Origin: Ascaris suum
Lineage: Eukaryota > Nematoda > Chromadorea > Rhabditida > Ascarididae
DNA length: 64,000 nt
Direction of reading: 5' to 3'
NCBI GenBank assembly: GCA_013433145.1
Contig: CM024183.1
Span: 6,305,703-6,369,702 of the forward strand
Every line of letters begins with the position of its first letter. Within the stretch, counting starts at the first letter, position 1. The position numbers and the translations under genes were made by a program. Below are positions 30,268 through 43,900 of this stretch, piece by piece. The notes under the pieces are model-generated. The model was not told the origin of the DNA and did not search any database. It saw only the letters and a list, made by a program, of their open reading frames with translations.

Positions 30268-33200
30268 CTGATCGTATATGTCGATGCAACAGCAACTAAT
30301 TCGATGCAGCAATTGAACATACATAAACAATTGGATGATAAGAATCATAAATTACGACGTCAAATAAGGATGACATTGATGCAAATAAGCGAGAAATTCG
30401 CCGATATTGACCGAAATGATGATCCAAGGAAGATTGAAATAGAAAAAACAAAATCGCCATCTGAGAATCAAACAGTTGAACTGAAACATGCACAAAATAG
30501 AGTCGAAAATATTGATGCTATTGCTAAAGCAAGAGTACGGAAACGGAAGATAGAAAATGTTGTGGATGATCCAGGAAATTTAAATATTATCGAAAAGCGG
30601 CCAATAAAGCGATCAAAAGAATCTAGTTCATTTAGAGGTGATTTCGTTAATGCGAAAGTTGATCAACTATGGAAATCACTTCGACTAAAGAGAACTTTAG
30701 ATATTGAACAGGTGCCAAGTGATCATTTATTGGGAGCAAGCAAAAGTAACGGAAATGCGACCGAGCATCAATCAGTTGTGAGCGGACAACTGAAAGGGAC
30801 TTCCTCAGTGATGATTGATCACTTTAAAGATTCCCTTGAGAATTTCATATCAGAGTATGAAAGACTCAAGGATGCGTTAAGCATGCTGATGTCACATAGG
30901 AAAGCAGAACGTGACGCAATGATACGTATGCAGGTATTACAATGTTGGGATTTGGAATTGAAATTAAAGCTTGGTTGTGAAGATTATTCAAAAAGACACT
31001 CCAATGATGACGACGAAATCGAAAAATCACCAATTGCTCCATCTTCAGAGTCAACGAACAAGAAATGCTACACAGCATTGATGAACACTGTCACCTACAA
31101 AAGAAGCAATGAGAAGCTTGAATGTGCAATGTGCAGTGGAATACAAATGAATACGATCATACCACATAAACGCTCAAGAGTTGAAGCAGGTGGCCTAACT
31201 CATGAGCAGTTGAACTCTTCGAATATTGGAGAGGTGAAGGAAATGAAGGGGGAAATCTGTAATCGTGCAAGTGAATCGATGAGAACAATGAATGATAGCG
31301 ATATTGATAGTAAGGTGAAAACGACATCAAACGAAATCCATAGTCATGAATGTTCACCAGAACTAGGAGAAACACTGCGCACGGAACATACTAGAGAAGA
31401 TGAAACAACAGCTGCTGAAACAAATCAACTGCATTGCCTTTCCCCGATGATCGGCGCCTCAACATTCCATTCTGAGCATAAGAAAAGCAATCAAAAAGAT
31501 GACATTTCATCGCTACAAAAAATTTCGATGTTGAAAGAAAGTTCAAAAATACCATCGAAAAAGAACGCTATAACGGCTGATAGCTTTATTGAGATTTCAG
31601 TCTCCGAAATTAATAAAATGAAGAAAAAAATAGTGAAAATAAAATCAATGTTGAATTCATGCATTGAAGTTTTTCGAACATCGATGTGTTTACTTGCACC
31701 TGGTGATTATGTCGAAACGATACGAACACGAAGCGCACGAGGACTCAACGTGAATAATTCTAATGATAATCCAATAGAAGCTCGAAAGAGACGAATAAAA
31801 TCACATACTATCGTAATAGCGGAACTAATGGTTCAAATGGAAGCGCAAGTTTTCAGTTTTCTCACCGAACTCTCATCGAATACAAAAAATGTTGAGAAAG
31901 TATCTTACAGATCGAGGATTCCACCATCAACCACGAAACAGCTAGCTGCCAACAATAGCAACTCTACTAAGGTAAGGTGCAAAATTCTGTTTGAAATGAT
32001 TTCACCTTAAGCAGTTATCCATGAGTTAAACTGGTAGCCGAAAATTAGCTTCAAAGCTCACCTCTTCTTGTAGGTCGACTGTCTCTGTGTAGAAATGTGC
32101 TTCAAGAGAAAGTGATGATGTAATAAGACGACTGTGATTTTCGAATACACTGCGATTCTTTGAGATGAACAAAACAAATATTCAAGCAAATGTTGCAAGA
32201 GATTTCATCCAAAGATCCATTCTTTCCAGTTTTAATAAAAGGCGAAGAAGGCTTTTTAAAGAAGAAGTTCCTGAACTCGTACTTAAAGTGTGAATATTCC
32301 TCAAATAAATTTATGTGTTGAGATTTTGTCGTCGTTGGTGCTAGCATAACTTACGAAACAAGTGTTGCCAGCATCTAAGAATAAACGAGCTAACTGGTTC
32401 CCTTTTAGGATCGTATTGGTCAGAACACTGCGAGAAAAGAGCCTGCGAAAAGACGAGCCAATAAATCCGGAAATGATAAAGAAGGTAATTTTTGAAAACC
32501 TGCAGTATTCTTCGAAATTCGAGCATTTTGCTGCAGTTGCTTGAGTAAAGCCAATGGATTTATGCTTTCGACGAACGCATACTTCTTACAAAGAACTGTG
32601 CTTCCGGGATGTCTTTCTATATATAGAACGACTCCAGGAAGCGCTATAAACATTTAGTCTTATATAATGCACTGGCGCCTACTTGTATAGCTCCATTCAT
32701 AGAAGAAACTCAACATAGAAGAAAAAAACCTCAAAAAACCTCAAGAAACATTTTGTAACGTTCTAGGCAAGCATTTTTTCGAGATGGCCGAAAAGTGGGC
32801 GTCAAAGCGAGCATGCATAAGTCCTCACTGCTTGAACAGCTCTTCATTGGTGAATGCTACCAGCCGTAAAATGCTATGCCTAAGATTGGTGCCATGCATT
32901 GGATTAACAATTTACCTATTGCTGTATCTTGGTCATCGACGTCATTTTACACTGGCGCCCTTTTCAACCGGCGTCATTTTACAGAAATAACGCAGTTGCA
33001 GGAATTGAATAAGCTGCACAAATTATCACTTACAACACAGAGTAATTTGAGTTGGTGGCTGCGAATTGATGCCAGTAGTAGCGTAGTACGCGTTGTTTAC
33101 GGTGTTTAATTTTCCTTCTTTTATTTACACCGTATTAACAAAAGCTATGGTTTTTCTATCTTATGATCTTCATCTCACTCTCTCATTGTCTTTCCTTTTT

Positions 33201-34070
33201 TATTTCCTATCTCCAAATCGACTTACGTCAAGGTATATAATCAGCGCTTATGAGCATTAGAAGGCGGGTGATCGATGCATTCATTCTCAATCGAAACAGC
33301 TAGATATATTTCAAAGTTCATTTCCCAGGTAGATACATTTAAAAATTTCTATTCATTATTGCGATTTGATGATTCGATATTCCCTGGTTGTTTCTGCTCT
33401 ATGCAATCGTATAAACTGATGTTTATTGTAATGTGTTTCATATTCACAGGGCGCTGTCGTTTTTTTTCCCCCACCTTGGTGTAAGCTTTTCTGAAAGCAT
33501 CGCTTCAGCACATCGAAGTTATCACTCATTCGAATCTCTGTTATAGAGTGAAAAAAAGATGAGCAGACATTCGATGGCCATATTTCTGACGCCATCAATT
33601 CATTGATTCAGAAAACATTAGAAGCGCAGACCCACATGTGTGGTTTGATGTTCCAACATCGGCAAGATAGGGTCGGTGAAGCACATAATGATGAGCAATG
33701 CATCAACGAAGCTTGTAAACACAGGTAGGGATAGGCTTGAAAATTATAAAGCGATTTAGAACTTACAAGTTTTGGTGCATTTGGATTAACTATTGAAAAA
33801 ACGACTGTCGGATGCAAACATCCATGATCTCCAGGAAACTGTAAGACAAAAGTTGTGAAAATGAATGAAAAAATTTTCTTGCAAAAGTTTTGTTGATGTT
33901 TTCCGTAGAGAATATATTTGCATACAATTATTATACAATAACTTCTCATAGAGATATGAATGCATTGGACAGGAGATTATGGTGTCATTTTTTTTTTTTT
34001 TGCAGAAATGAAGAAGAAACGATCAGAAGAACGACACAGAATAATGAGAGCGAACGAGCTGACTGACTAA
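30268..34070 (+). CDS. Orphan charged, probably nuclear protein (3' part of gene)
   Basis: I do not recognise this gene. Three exons join in phase: 30268-31971 (after TTTTCAG, phase 0; donor AAG|GTAAGG), 32409-32484 (after CTTTTAG; donor GAAG|GTAATT) and 34006-34070 (after TTTTTTGCAG; stop TAA 34068-34070). That is 614 residues from the acceptor. The first in-frame ATG is 30304. Because the frame continues to the acceptor and two out-of-frame ATGs precede 30304, an upstream exon is likely. The protein is rich in Ser, Lys, Glu and Asn. It has basic clusters that look like nuclear localisation signals (RVRKRKIE near residue 90, EKRPIKRSK near 115), short predicted helices such as FISEYERLKDAL, and a very basic C-terminus (KRRANKSGNDKEEMKKKRSE). 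No catalytic motif, zinc finger or membrane segment is visible. It probably evolves fast. Confidence 0.7.
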
Positions 34071-35583
34071 CACGAGTCAAAAGATCACATATGAAGCTCG
34101 TTGAACGAAAACAAGTCAAAACTATCTGAAGAAATAATCCAAAATTTTTGATTTAATGCAATCTGAGCTCATCATATTCTTTTTCGCGGTTGAAAATGGA
34201 TCGCTGAAGAAAATGCTCATTTATTTGTCATTATATCAAACAATTTTTTGAAGCGTTGTATTTTCTTTCGTCATTTATAATTAAAAGAATCTTATGAGAG
34301 CGACATATACGTTCATTCTAGATTCATCGTAGATAGCATTGACAAAAAATATGACGTTACAAGAAATGGGATGAAGCCATCTCGGTGATATTATTGCACA
34401 TAATATTTGTGGATGGAATTGTTAATTGTTAAGACTGCAAGAGAACATTTGAAAACATAATGTAACTTTATGATGGTGAGGATAATTCCCTTCACGAAAT
34501 ATGATATATTATAATATTTTGGCACATATTAGACAGCGATCATTGAAAGGATATGACTAAAATACGAGTAATAGATAACCTTAGAAACTTTACCTATCAG
34601 AGAAGTGATGGCAGTGCAATCAATTTAGGGAATCAGGATGAATCAGTATAATATGTATGCAGACAGTGGAACAACAGATGAAAGGATTAACCCAAAAAGC
34701 GACTCCTTTACGAGTATGACATGAGCATCATAAAGAGTCTTCCTTATAGCGAATGTCTTATATGCATTTTCCATTGATTTCTGAGCCAAGATAATTGCGG
34801 GAGTGCTTTTTGCTCACGCGACCCAGCGGGAGGCTGGGAAATTCTGGAGAGCTAAGATCCCCGCGGAGGTGGGGGGGGGGGGGGGTAGGGGGGGGGAGTT
34901 TAGGAAAACGCTCGGCTCTGCTAAGAGACTTTTCACACCGACCATGCCACTGTGCTGTATCGTCTTCATGGATAAGCTGCAACTGGAATAATTTTCGAAT
35001 AGTTGTGGCCTTGGCCTTTCTAGCAACTCGTTTAATATAGAAATTGCGGCTGAAACCCAAGATGCGTATTTTTGCCAAGCGCGGTTGCACGCTTTCTTTA
35101 ATACAGGTGGCAGGAAAATTTAAGGAACGGCTTACAAAGAAAAGGTATTCGCTTCGTGGCTAGTGACAGGGAGTATGACAATATTTTGTTGCATTCCCTG
35201 TAGTGAAGGCAACTTTCTTTTTGCAAGAGTAATAGGAAACGAGATGAGGAGCAGTTTGCTTGGTTGACGTATGTGTGCTATATAGTGAAGTTGTTAGAAT
35301 TAGTGTGCATTAGTTTTCGGCAGTTCATTTGCTCATATTTTAGCGTTCTTTTTTAATGATTGCATATTCCATTTGGGAATTTTGGCCCGCGAATGATGGT
35401 GATGATGGTTTGAGCAAGTGCTCATAATCGTGATGTCTTTATATAGAAATAAGCTCTTTTAATCACTGCTGTGAAATGTTAAGAATGAACGAAACCGATA
35501 TGTGAAATACCGATAAGATGGCAGCTCGATATTTGCATCACAATTCATCGTACTATCCGTACCTTCTGTAATACCTGCGTTCC
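34071..35583. other. Intergenic stretch with poly-G segment
   Basis: AT-rich up to about 34780, then GC-rich to about 35100. ORFs of 110 (minus 34758-35090) and 81 codons (plus) cross the poly-G tract and are not supported. No RNA gene seen. Confidence 0.4.
34871..34896. repeat. Poly-G tract, G-quadruplex-prone
   Basis: Fifteen G, then TA, then nine G on the plus strand. Lengths of such runs are prone to sequencing error. Confidence 0.9.
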
Positions 35584-35766
35584 ATGACCATCGAACAAAT
35601 GGGCCGAACACCTCAAATGAACCCTCTTACTCCGTGGCAGCAGTACTCCAAAGTGACACGCTCAACGATGAATAGGACTGTTCCAGCTGACTTTGCTGCA
35701 AATCACAAACAGCCGCCAAGATATCCGGAAATGTGTGCGCTTTCTATTTACAAATTTGTTGATTAA
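35584..35766 (+). CDS. Possible small 60-aa protein, unknown
   Basis: ATG follows 12 nt after an in-frame stop, so the frame starts cleanly. It encodes MTIEQMGRTPQMNPLTPWQQ and continues with VPADFAANHKQPPRYPEM to a TAA. Third codon positions use C and G more than the neighbourhood, which suggests selection. There is no signal peptide, cysteine pattern or recognisable domain, and I see no good splice donor in it. It may also be a single exon of a larger gene. Confidence 0.25.
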   Translation: MTIEQMGRTPQMNPLTPWQQYSKVTRSTMNRTVPADFAANHKQPPRYPEMCALSIYKFVD

Positions 35767-37936
35767 AATCAAATTCAACTAAATATGAAATGTTTATTCA
35801 GTGAACTCATTTTTTTATTTAAATTAAAGCTTGTAATTATTATTTAATGGGCTTTTTAAGAATCCTTTAAGAATACAACACCAAAGCGAATGTTTTATGT
35901 TGGCGCTCAAGTTGGTGGTTACAAAATAAGGAAGACTTGAGTTTGAAACTATTCGGGTCGAAGCCTTTTCTCTTGCTTCCCTTATGGTCCCACTTTTGTT
36001 GATACTACGTTCGTGCGGCTAACAGCCGAAAACGAATACACAAGAGAGAATTTCGAGAATCGCGATAGGAGCAGTTGTTAGCTTCAAGTTAACGGTGAAA
36101 GCGTCTGTTGTTATGCACTTATATTGACCAATTGGATTGTGTCTCTAATCGAGACCAATCAATTCCGTTGATTTATTGCTGCCAGCATAGACGCTTCCTC
36201 CTACTTTCATCTTTGGGATTATGGGATTATCGGCCACTGATCTGCAAAAATACTCTAAATATTTTTGAAGCAATTGAACAAATCGGCTGAGCCTAATACG
36301 CTGATTAATTTGTAAAGTTTGCTTTAAAAAATTATAGCATCTTTCAAGCTGTTCAGAATTCTTTATTGAAATAAAGTCATATTGAGTGAAGTTTGTGATT
36401 GAAGATCTCCAAATCTCGTCAATGCTGCTTCGAGTATCATTTATCACTGGAAGGGATCAGATGACATAAGAGAAGAGATTTTGATAGGGAGACTCTTTGT
36501 TAAGGTTATGGTTTTTCCTGACTTCATCTAGTGGATGCCCATGTATAATTGGATAAGAAGCGTTCGAATTTCAAAAATTTCGTTGTTTATACGGATATTA
36601 GATTATCACTCATTCCAATGATATTAATTATAAAGCGTTGGACAAATGGTAGCAACAGATAAACTTCGAATATATTATAAAAGCGTTCCTATCACAGCGA
36701 CAATAGTAAGTTAGGTGCTCGGTCATTGTGCATAATTTCAATAAAGTGATTTAATTTGCATAACTATATGCACTAATGAGCACATGACGTTATTAATCCC
36801 TTTGCTTCGGTAGCGTGCGTTTGGTAAGCTACTGTGATATCTTGGTATATCAAATAGAATCCACACGCTTATAGAGAAGGAATAAAATGTCTAATTCCAT
36901 TATGAACAATTTTACCACAAGAACGAATAATGCAGAAAACACTGACCATTGCAGATTAGCGTCAAATATCTGAAGAACGATTTATAATGCTTAATTAGTT
37001 TATTTTGCCTATAAAATGATGCCTAATTTCTTATTAGATGTATTTCATGAGGTCTAAGAAAGCGTGATCATTATGCAATGAATAGCCTTTCATATTAATA
37101 TCATTGTTGAACATTTGTTGAATTTTGATGGCATTGTTAAGCTTCATTTTATCTTTGCGTTTTTTTTTAAAGTATTCAAATTTACATATATCGTTTCGTG
37201 AAAAAATTTTTCTAGCAAGAAAAATTTATGCATCGAAGATAACGCAACAATAGCCGAAAAAAACGTTTTTATCAATGAAATTAATCTTTTATATTGCGGT
37301 AGAGAAATCTCTTTGTGCTAATGCCCTTTAAGATAAACGCGTTCAATCATAAATTATTTTGCATACCTTATAACTTACCACTATACGCGCTTATATGTTA
37401 ATCTCGTGTGCGTATCTCTATCTGGAAACCTATCTATTAATGAAGATGCAAGCGTTTTTATGTGCATAGCCTCTTGTCACTTGTGGTCAGCGGTAACTAT
37501 TTGCAATTGAGGTTATGCCATCGTGATATTAGGGTCAAGTTAGTTCGAAGGATGAGGATGAACAATCCTGACTACCTTGAAGCTGTTCAGAAATGACGTA
37601 CAACCGATCTATGCGTCGATTAAGCATTACGAGTTCTTCAAACCTTGCATTGGTCTGCAGATATGACTAAAGTTTCAATACCTTCGAATCATAAATTAGC
37701 ATCTGCAAGTATTGGTTGAAGTGTTCATTGATCTAAACAAAACTTTTCCTCGTGGATATTGCATGATATCATGTTGAATTTCCTTGAAGATATCTTGAAG
37801 AAGCCAAATGGATTTCTGCACAGAGATCGCCGACTTATGTTGTGCACATGAGGCAATCACGTGATCAAAGATAAACGACGAGGTGAGATATCCACTCTGC
37901 GAAGGTTTCTTGCAACGTGAGAGTGAAGGAAGCCAT
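35767..37936. other. Intergenic stretch upstream of the carboxypeptidase gene
   Basis: AT-rich, with no supported gene. A 100-codon minus-strand ORF at 36145-36447 lacks splice or family support. The promoter of the carboxypeptidase gene should lie in the right half, but I cannot point to a defined element. Confidence 0.4.
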
Positions 37937-37943
37937 TGTTCAG
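37937..37943 (+). promoter_or_regulatory. Possible trans-splice acceptor (TTGTTCAG)
   Basis: TTGTTCAG ends at 37943, fourteen nt before the carboxypeptidase ATG at 37958. An out-of-frame ATG at 37947 would lie between them and open a short overlapping ORF, so either scanning passes it or the real acceptor is elsewhere. Confidence 0.3.
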
Positions 37944-37957
37944 CGCATGCACTCACT

Positions 37958-40900
37958 ATGTTGCGTGTTACTCTGGTTTTATTCATCATCGTTGGGCGAT
38001 CATATAGCGAGGAAATCGATTTTCTACCTGGATCGGAAGGAGTGAAGATTAATTTTAAACATTATTCGGGCTTCTTCAAAGTGTCCGAGACACATTTTCT
38101 TCACTATTGGTATGTTCGATTTCGATTTTTCAATGAATTCAATTGATTGGAAACTGAATTTAGTACAACTTTGAACATTTGAGTTTAACATTTCAAAAGC
38201 TTAGCAGCAGGTTTGATTATTGCAATAAATGTAACGATCATTTGAAATGAGTTGAAAATTTCGATCAATGCATTCAGTTGAAATTAAATCCATTCAAGTC
38301 TTCCCAACCTTCTTTCTAGTTGAAGTAAGATGCAATCTCTGCCCCGCTCAATTAAAGGCTATCACTTAGGGTGATATTTTCGATGGGATCGAATAAATTC
38401 TGTGTACTTACTATTATTTCATCGTCAGCCCCCCCCCCCCCCCCTAAGCTTTAATTCTTTTCCATGACCTTGAAGTTACCTTTTCGTGGAACTTCGTTCT
38501 ATTTCAAAACACAAATACCATTTTCATGAAGCTTCTCCAGATTTGTAAAAGCTGCCTGCAATACAAAATTTAAAGACTGTGATAGCACTATATGGCGGCT
38601 GCAAGTGGTGCTTTCTTATATATGCGTAGCACGTTCAATGAAACTACGATGATATAAAAATCAGCAGAAAACGATGTGCCGTTTCATGTATTAACGCAAA
38701 AGCAATACTCTCGGTCAATTATGTGGTCTTGCCTTGAATGTCCGGAGCACCTATTCTGAAAATGGTCCAGAAAGGCCATATGCTTTTATAGAATCTTTGC
38801 AGTCGTCACTTTTTAAATAAAAGAACAAGGAAGAAGTAAATTGGAGCGATTGCTGTGGTTAATGTGCTGCTGAAATATAAATTTTTACGATGCTCATACT
38901 CTCTGAGAGATTACAATGTTATAGCCGTTTAAGGAATTTTCCAATATTTGCAATAATACCTACTGAATCCTTCATTATTTAGGTGAAGGAGATTACCTGT
39001 TATTAATGAATGCCGCACGAACGGGACCAATAAGTACCTCTGAATGAGATAGTTTCACGAAGCATGTGTGCATTGCGTTTAAAAAAATCCACAGACTCAT
39101 TATTTATTAATGCAGATTTTCTGTCCCATTTGTCAGTAGTCATGAACTGATCAATTTCCAATTCCCTGATCGCTATTCCATTCGTTTCAATTCCGATTCA
39201 TCATGGTTTATTAGGACTTTATACATTGTTCCGTGGATTCTTAAAGCAAATCAATATCCCATGGTATTGTTCACCTCATATCGTTAGGTGTGAAATTCAG
39301 GCAAGCAATAGTACCATGGAAGCTAGCCAATAAATAAACAACGCTATAAATATCTGTTATTCATTTAAGAAAGAACAATTCACCTCCTAAATGCGACAAC
39401 AACTAAATGGCAATATTCAAAAAATCCTCCGCATAGCATGGTTAGGAGGTTTTTTTGGGATTAACTCAGTTGGATGAGACCGGCTATATAAATGGAATGA
39501 AAGGCTTCTAAGTTGAAAAAAATAAAACAACTGAAGTTTGATAGCCTTAGTGATGAAAATTTATTGCTCGTATATCTTGCAAAATCGCATAAAAATATCG
39601 GAATATTTGAGACACATCATTCGACTCAACTTCTAAAGAGCTTTCTAAATGTTTATTCAAAGAAAAAAATCGATGAATCTTTGCATGAAAAAATACGCAT
39701 TCGTTTGCGAAACACTAATGCAATGTTTTCTCAGAAATGAAGACGGACGGTGTGAAAGGAATACACGAGTAAGCGATGAAAAACAATTTCCGATCAACTT
39801 TGAAGTCCTTCACAGTGAATCATATAAAGACAGTCGTCTAAATGGAAAATTCACTCTTTATATGCTGTTTTGATGGGGATGAAATCTTACTTCAGCTTAT
39901 CCATTATCGTCTGCTATACGACGTCTGCTGAGTTCGGACAACCAGCAATGACTTTAGGGCATCGTTAACTTGAAGCGCGATAAGTTCAAATTATCTTCGA
40001 AGCGAAATATTCATTTTCTTCACCAACGAAACGCTTTTTTCTCCTCATCATGCGTGTATCTTCAGCCTTGGTCCTTTGAGCACCAAAATGGAGATCACAT
40101 GGTAGCGAGAATTTGTCCTTCTTGCAGCAACGTGAGGACGCTTGAAGAGCGCCTGCTCATCGTTACTTTCCTTTGACGAACAGTATGAATTCTTCGAAAC
40201 TAGAACCTCAATTTTCATAAAAATCTTCCGTACGTAAATAGTCAGGTAATTTGATAATGTCAATACCTACGAAACACCATCGAAGACAGAAAAAAAATCA
40301 GAAAGAGCTTCCAGGTTTGTGGAGTCACAAGGAGACCCTGCGAAAGATCCACTGATTTTCTGGTTCAATGGTGGACCCGGATGTTCATCTCTCGATGGCC
40401 TTCTTAACGAAATGGGCCCATACAATACAAATTACGATGGAAAAACTCTTCGTGCAAATGAAAATGCATGGAACAAGGTTAGTTTTTCTATTATATGCAC
40501 AATGGTGCAAAACTGATATCAATCCTGAAATCTGATTGCATGAGTTGAAGGATTGAGAGTAAAGCTTCATCTCAAAGTCTGATTTAGCGCTTGTTCGTTG
40601 ATCTCATTCATACATGTTGTGGTCACATCGTTTTGACCATTTCAAGGAATCGTATGCGAAAAAAATTCATTGCACAGCAAAATAAATGGAATTAATTTTT
40701 TTTTTGTTTTTCGGGGATGTTTTGGACGTGGTTATCATTTTGATTACCTGCTTGTAGACCTCACTGCCCCCACATCTAAAGAGAAGCATTGAAATTGATA
40801 CTGGATGCGAAATTCACCCCCCGAACCTGCGTATAGTCGAATCCCCCACCTGAAATGACCGCTGTATTTCGTCAATTGGCTGTCGAGAGGCTGGAATTGG

Positions 40901-43900
40901 CAATTTGAAGAAATCGAAAAACTTGACCCCAATTCTCATATATTCTTCTGTCTACGTGCCATCTGGAAAATGAACTTGAATCTTTGAAATACACTTTTAA
41001 AATACACTTTTTAAGTCCAAAAATCTCGAAACATTCCGCGAAGGTTTACTTCGAATGACGAAGGTACTACGATTAAGTAAATCAATATGCGTTTATAATT
41101 ATGGCGTTCCAAAAAGCGCGCCAGCTTGGAAAATGTTACCTGATCCTGAAGCTAACGGCATCGCTTGAAAGAGAGCAGATATGAATGCCTCATATACTTT
41201 CAAATGTTGCATACCTTTGCGTATTACCTTTTAAAAATGCAATCAAAATCGTTTGCAACATCGCAGAAAATATGCTTTTATTATTTGCCATTTGTTGCTG
41301 TAATTGGATCTAATTTCTCTTTCCTCCGGTTACTTAAATAACTGCATTTCTCACATACTGAATACCTAACAAATTCTGCTATAATATTCGAAGTCTGAGC
41401 TAATGAATATTTTAAATCATTAAAATGAATGAGAATTAAACGAATTTTATTATATAAAATGCATCGATTACTAAAACATAATTTATTATTATAAAACACT
41501 CAAAAAACATTTCATTCATACCTAAAAGTGCAGTTAGCAAATATATGAAAAAGAAAGAAAACGTACGAAACTGTTGAAAGTTGATGGCAGCAGATGTATA
41601 GATGTGTGATATCGTTGGTATTTGTAAAGTGAATTGTTCACGATTTAGATGGCATCAGTGGTTTATATTGAATCACCAGCTGGTGTTGGATACTCCTATT
41701 CGACTGATGGCAATGTGACAACCAATGATGATCAGGTAGGTTGTTATTAACCTACATTGTTGATGGCTGTAATTTCCAAGGTTGCTTCGATAGGAATTTT
41801 TGAAACTCGAGCAATCGAACTGGATCGCCTTATTGACCTATATCAAACTCAGCTTTAGTAACTAGATTCATATGCCTATTCCATTCAGAAGCAACCCCTT
41901 CATAGAATATGATTTCAACAACTATAATGCTAATTACTAAAATTCATCATTGCTGTCATTGTTTAAGTGTTTCGCTTTTTTCGGAAATTTATGCACCCCC
42001 CCCCCCTCCTCCCACTCCCTTCTTTCATACTGTTATTATGAGTCTAATAACAGAAATTGTCACTGTCACTTCATACTTATTTCATCATCTCGATGCTCTC
42101 ATCGATAATTTCTACTGATACTATGAAATGTGATAATCCATAGCTCAAAAGATATAGAAATAGTTTAGTATATGGGACCCATATGATTCGTTCCATCGAA
42201 CTCATAATAGATGTATGTGGCATAGAGAGAGACTCATAAAAATGTGACCCATACGACTCGTTCGATGGAACGAATCGTATGGGTCCCACTTTTATGAGTC
42301 TCTCCCTCTATGCCACATACATCTATTATGGCACATGAGCGCATAACATGGATCAGGGAAAAATTAATTGAAAAGAATCTCTCTTCAACAGAAGAAATTC
42401 TTAAGAGTCCTCTTGGCCCGTTAGTAGCTTTCGTCTTGTGGGTTTTCTCTTCATCAAAGTAGACCTGCCTATCTCTCGTTTCAGGATGTATAATTTATAG
42501 TTGGTCACCATATATATATTTCAAGATGTAAATTCTTGCAAAGACCAACTTTACTATTTTGTGATGGATTTGAAGAATGATAATGAGAAATCGAATTAAC
42601 TATTAAAATAAATATGTTGCAGTAATTCAGGTATATTACACCTTGATCATTGTAATCGAGATATTTTGCACCTTCATAAGTACGTTTACATCAGATGTTA
42701 ACGAAAAAAAAAACTTGCAGACATCTCTCGAAAACTACGAAGCAATCAAAGCGTTCTTTAGCGAATTCCCAACATTTCGAGAACATAACACATTTATTAT
42801 GGGTGAGAGCTATGGAGGAGTATATGTTCCAACAGTAACGGCGCGTATCATCGATGGTATCGATAAATTCCCCATAAACCTTAAAGTGAGATTTTAAAAT
42901 TTTTGAGAAAATACTATGATTAATAATATAATAATAATTAACAAAGCACTAACCATATATTTCTTAATTAATGACAATGGTTTCTATTGAAATGATTGCA
43001 TAATACGCTGGACGAATTCGGAGAATTTTGCGTAGATTTCTGTCGATTTCTATAAAAAGCTCATTTTCATATCGTTATATCGAATCATGATCTGTCATGA
43101 ACGTACTTTGATATGCTATCGGATGGAAATTTGCATAACGCATATATAAATGGCGTACATGATGCTTTTTGATTGTTTTCGAGTGCAATGATTTGAACCG
43201 ATCGATTCATTTGAATTCAATCTGAACAACAATAATTTTCGCTAATTTTTTTCATCAATAATTGCATAGTTGAATAAATAATTCACAAATAAATATCAAT
43301 CGAAATTTTGTTATTGTAATAATCTTTCTTTTTTTTTTAATTCCAGATTTTGTTTTTAAATACACCTTTGAAACGATAGGAGTATAAACGATGTTGCATA
43401 TCAATAGGGAATTGATCAAAATGATCGAAATCTCATTCTCGAAAATATGTTTTAATCAGTATACATTCATGTCTGAATGAAGCTCCGCTTGTAATTATAT
43501 CTTAACTGCTAAGTAATAACTCCAATTTTCCTATGGGGACGTTTTGCTGAGTGAAGAAGAGTTGAGCCTCTACAGGTAACCTTCTTTACAAATTTTTATA
43601 GGGTATGGCGCTTGGAAATGGTTACGTTAATGAAATGCTGAATATTGATACGTCAGTCCGTTATGCTTACGGTCATGGAATCATCGACGAGAAGACATGG
43701 AATACACTAGAATCTGAGTGCTGCCAAGGATGTATCGATACATGTGATTTCACGGAAGCTACCGGTCACTGCGCCAGAATGGTTAGTTAGTCTGCAGGAA
43801 GTAAATGATTGTTGAATAAGCCGAGGAAGGAAAATTGTTGGAGTAATTGAAACAAGAAAATGTTATTAGGCAGATTGACCACTGAACTGGTATAATGAAC

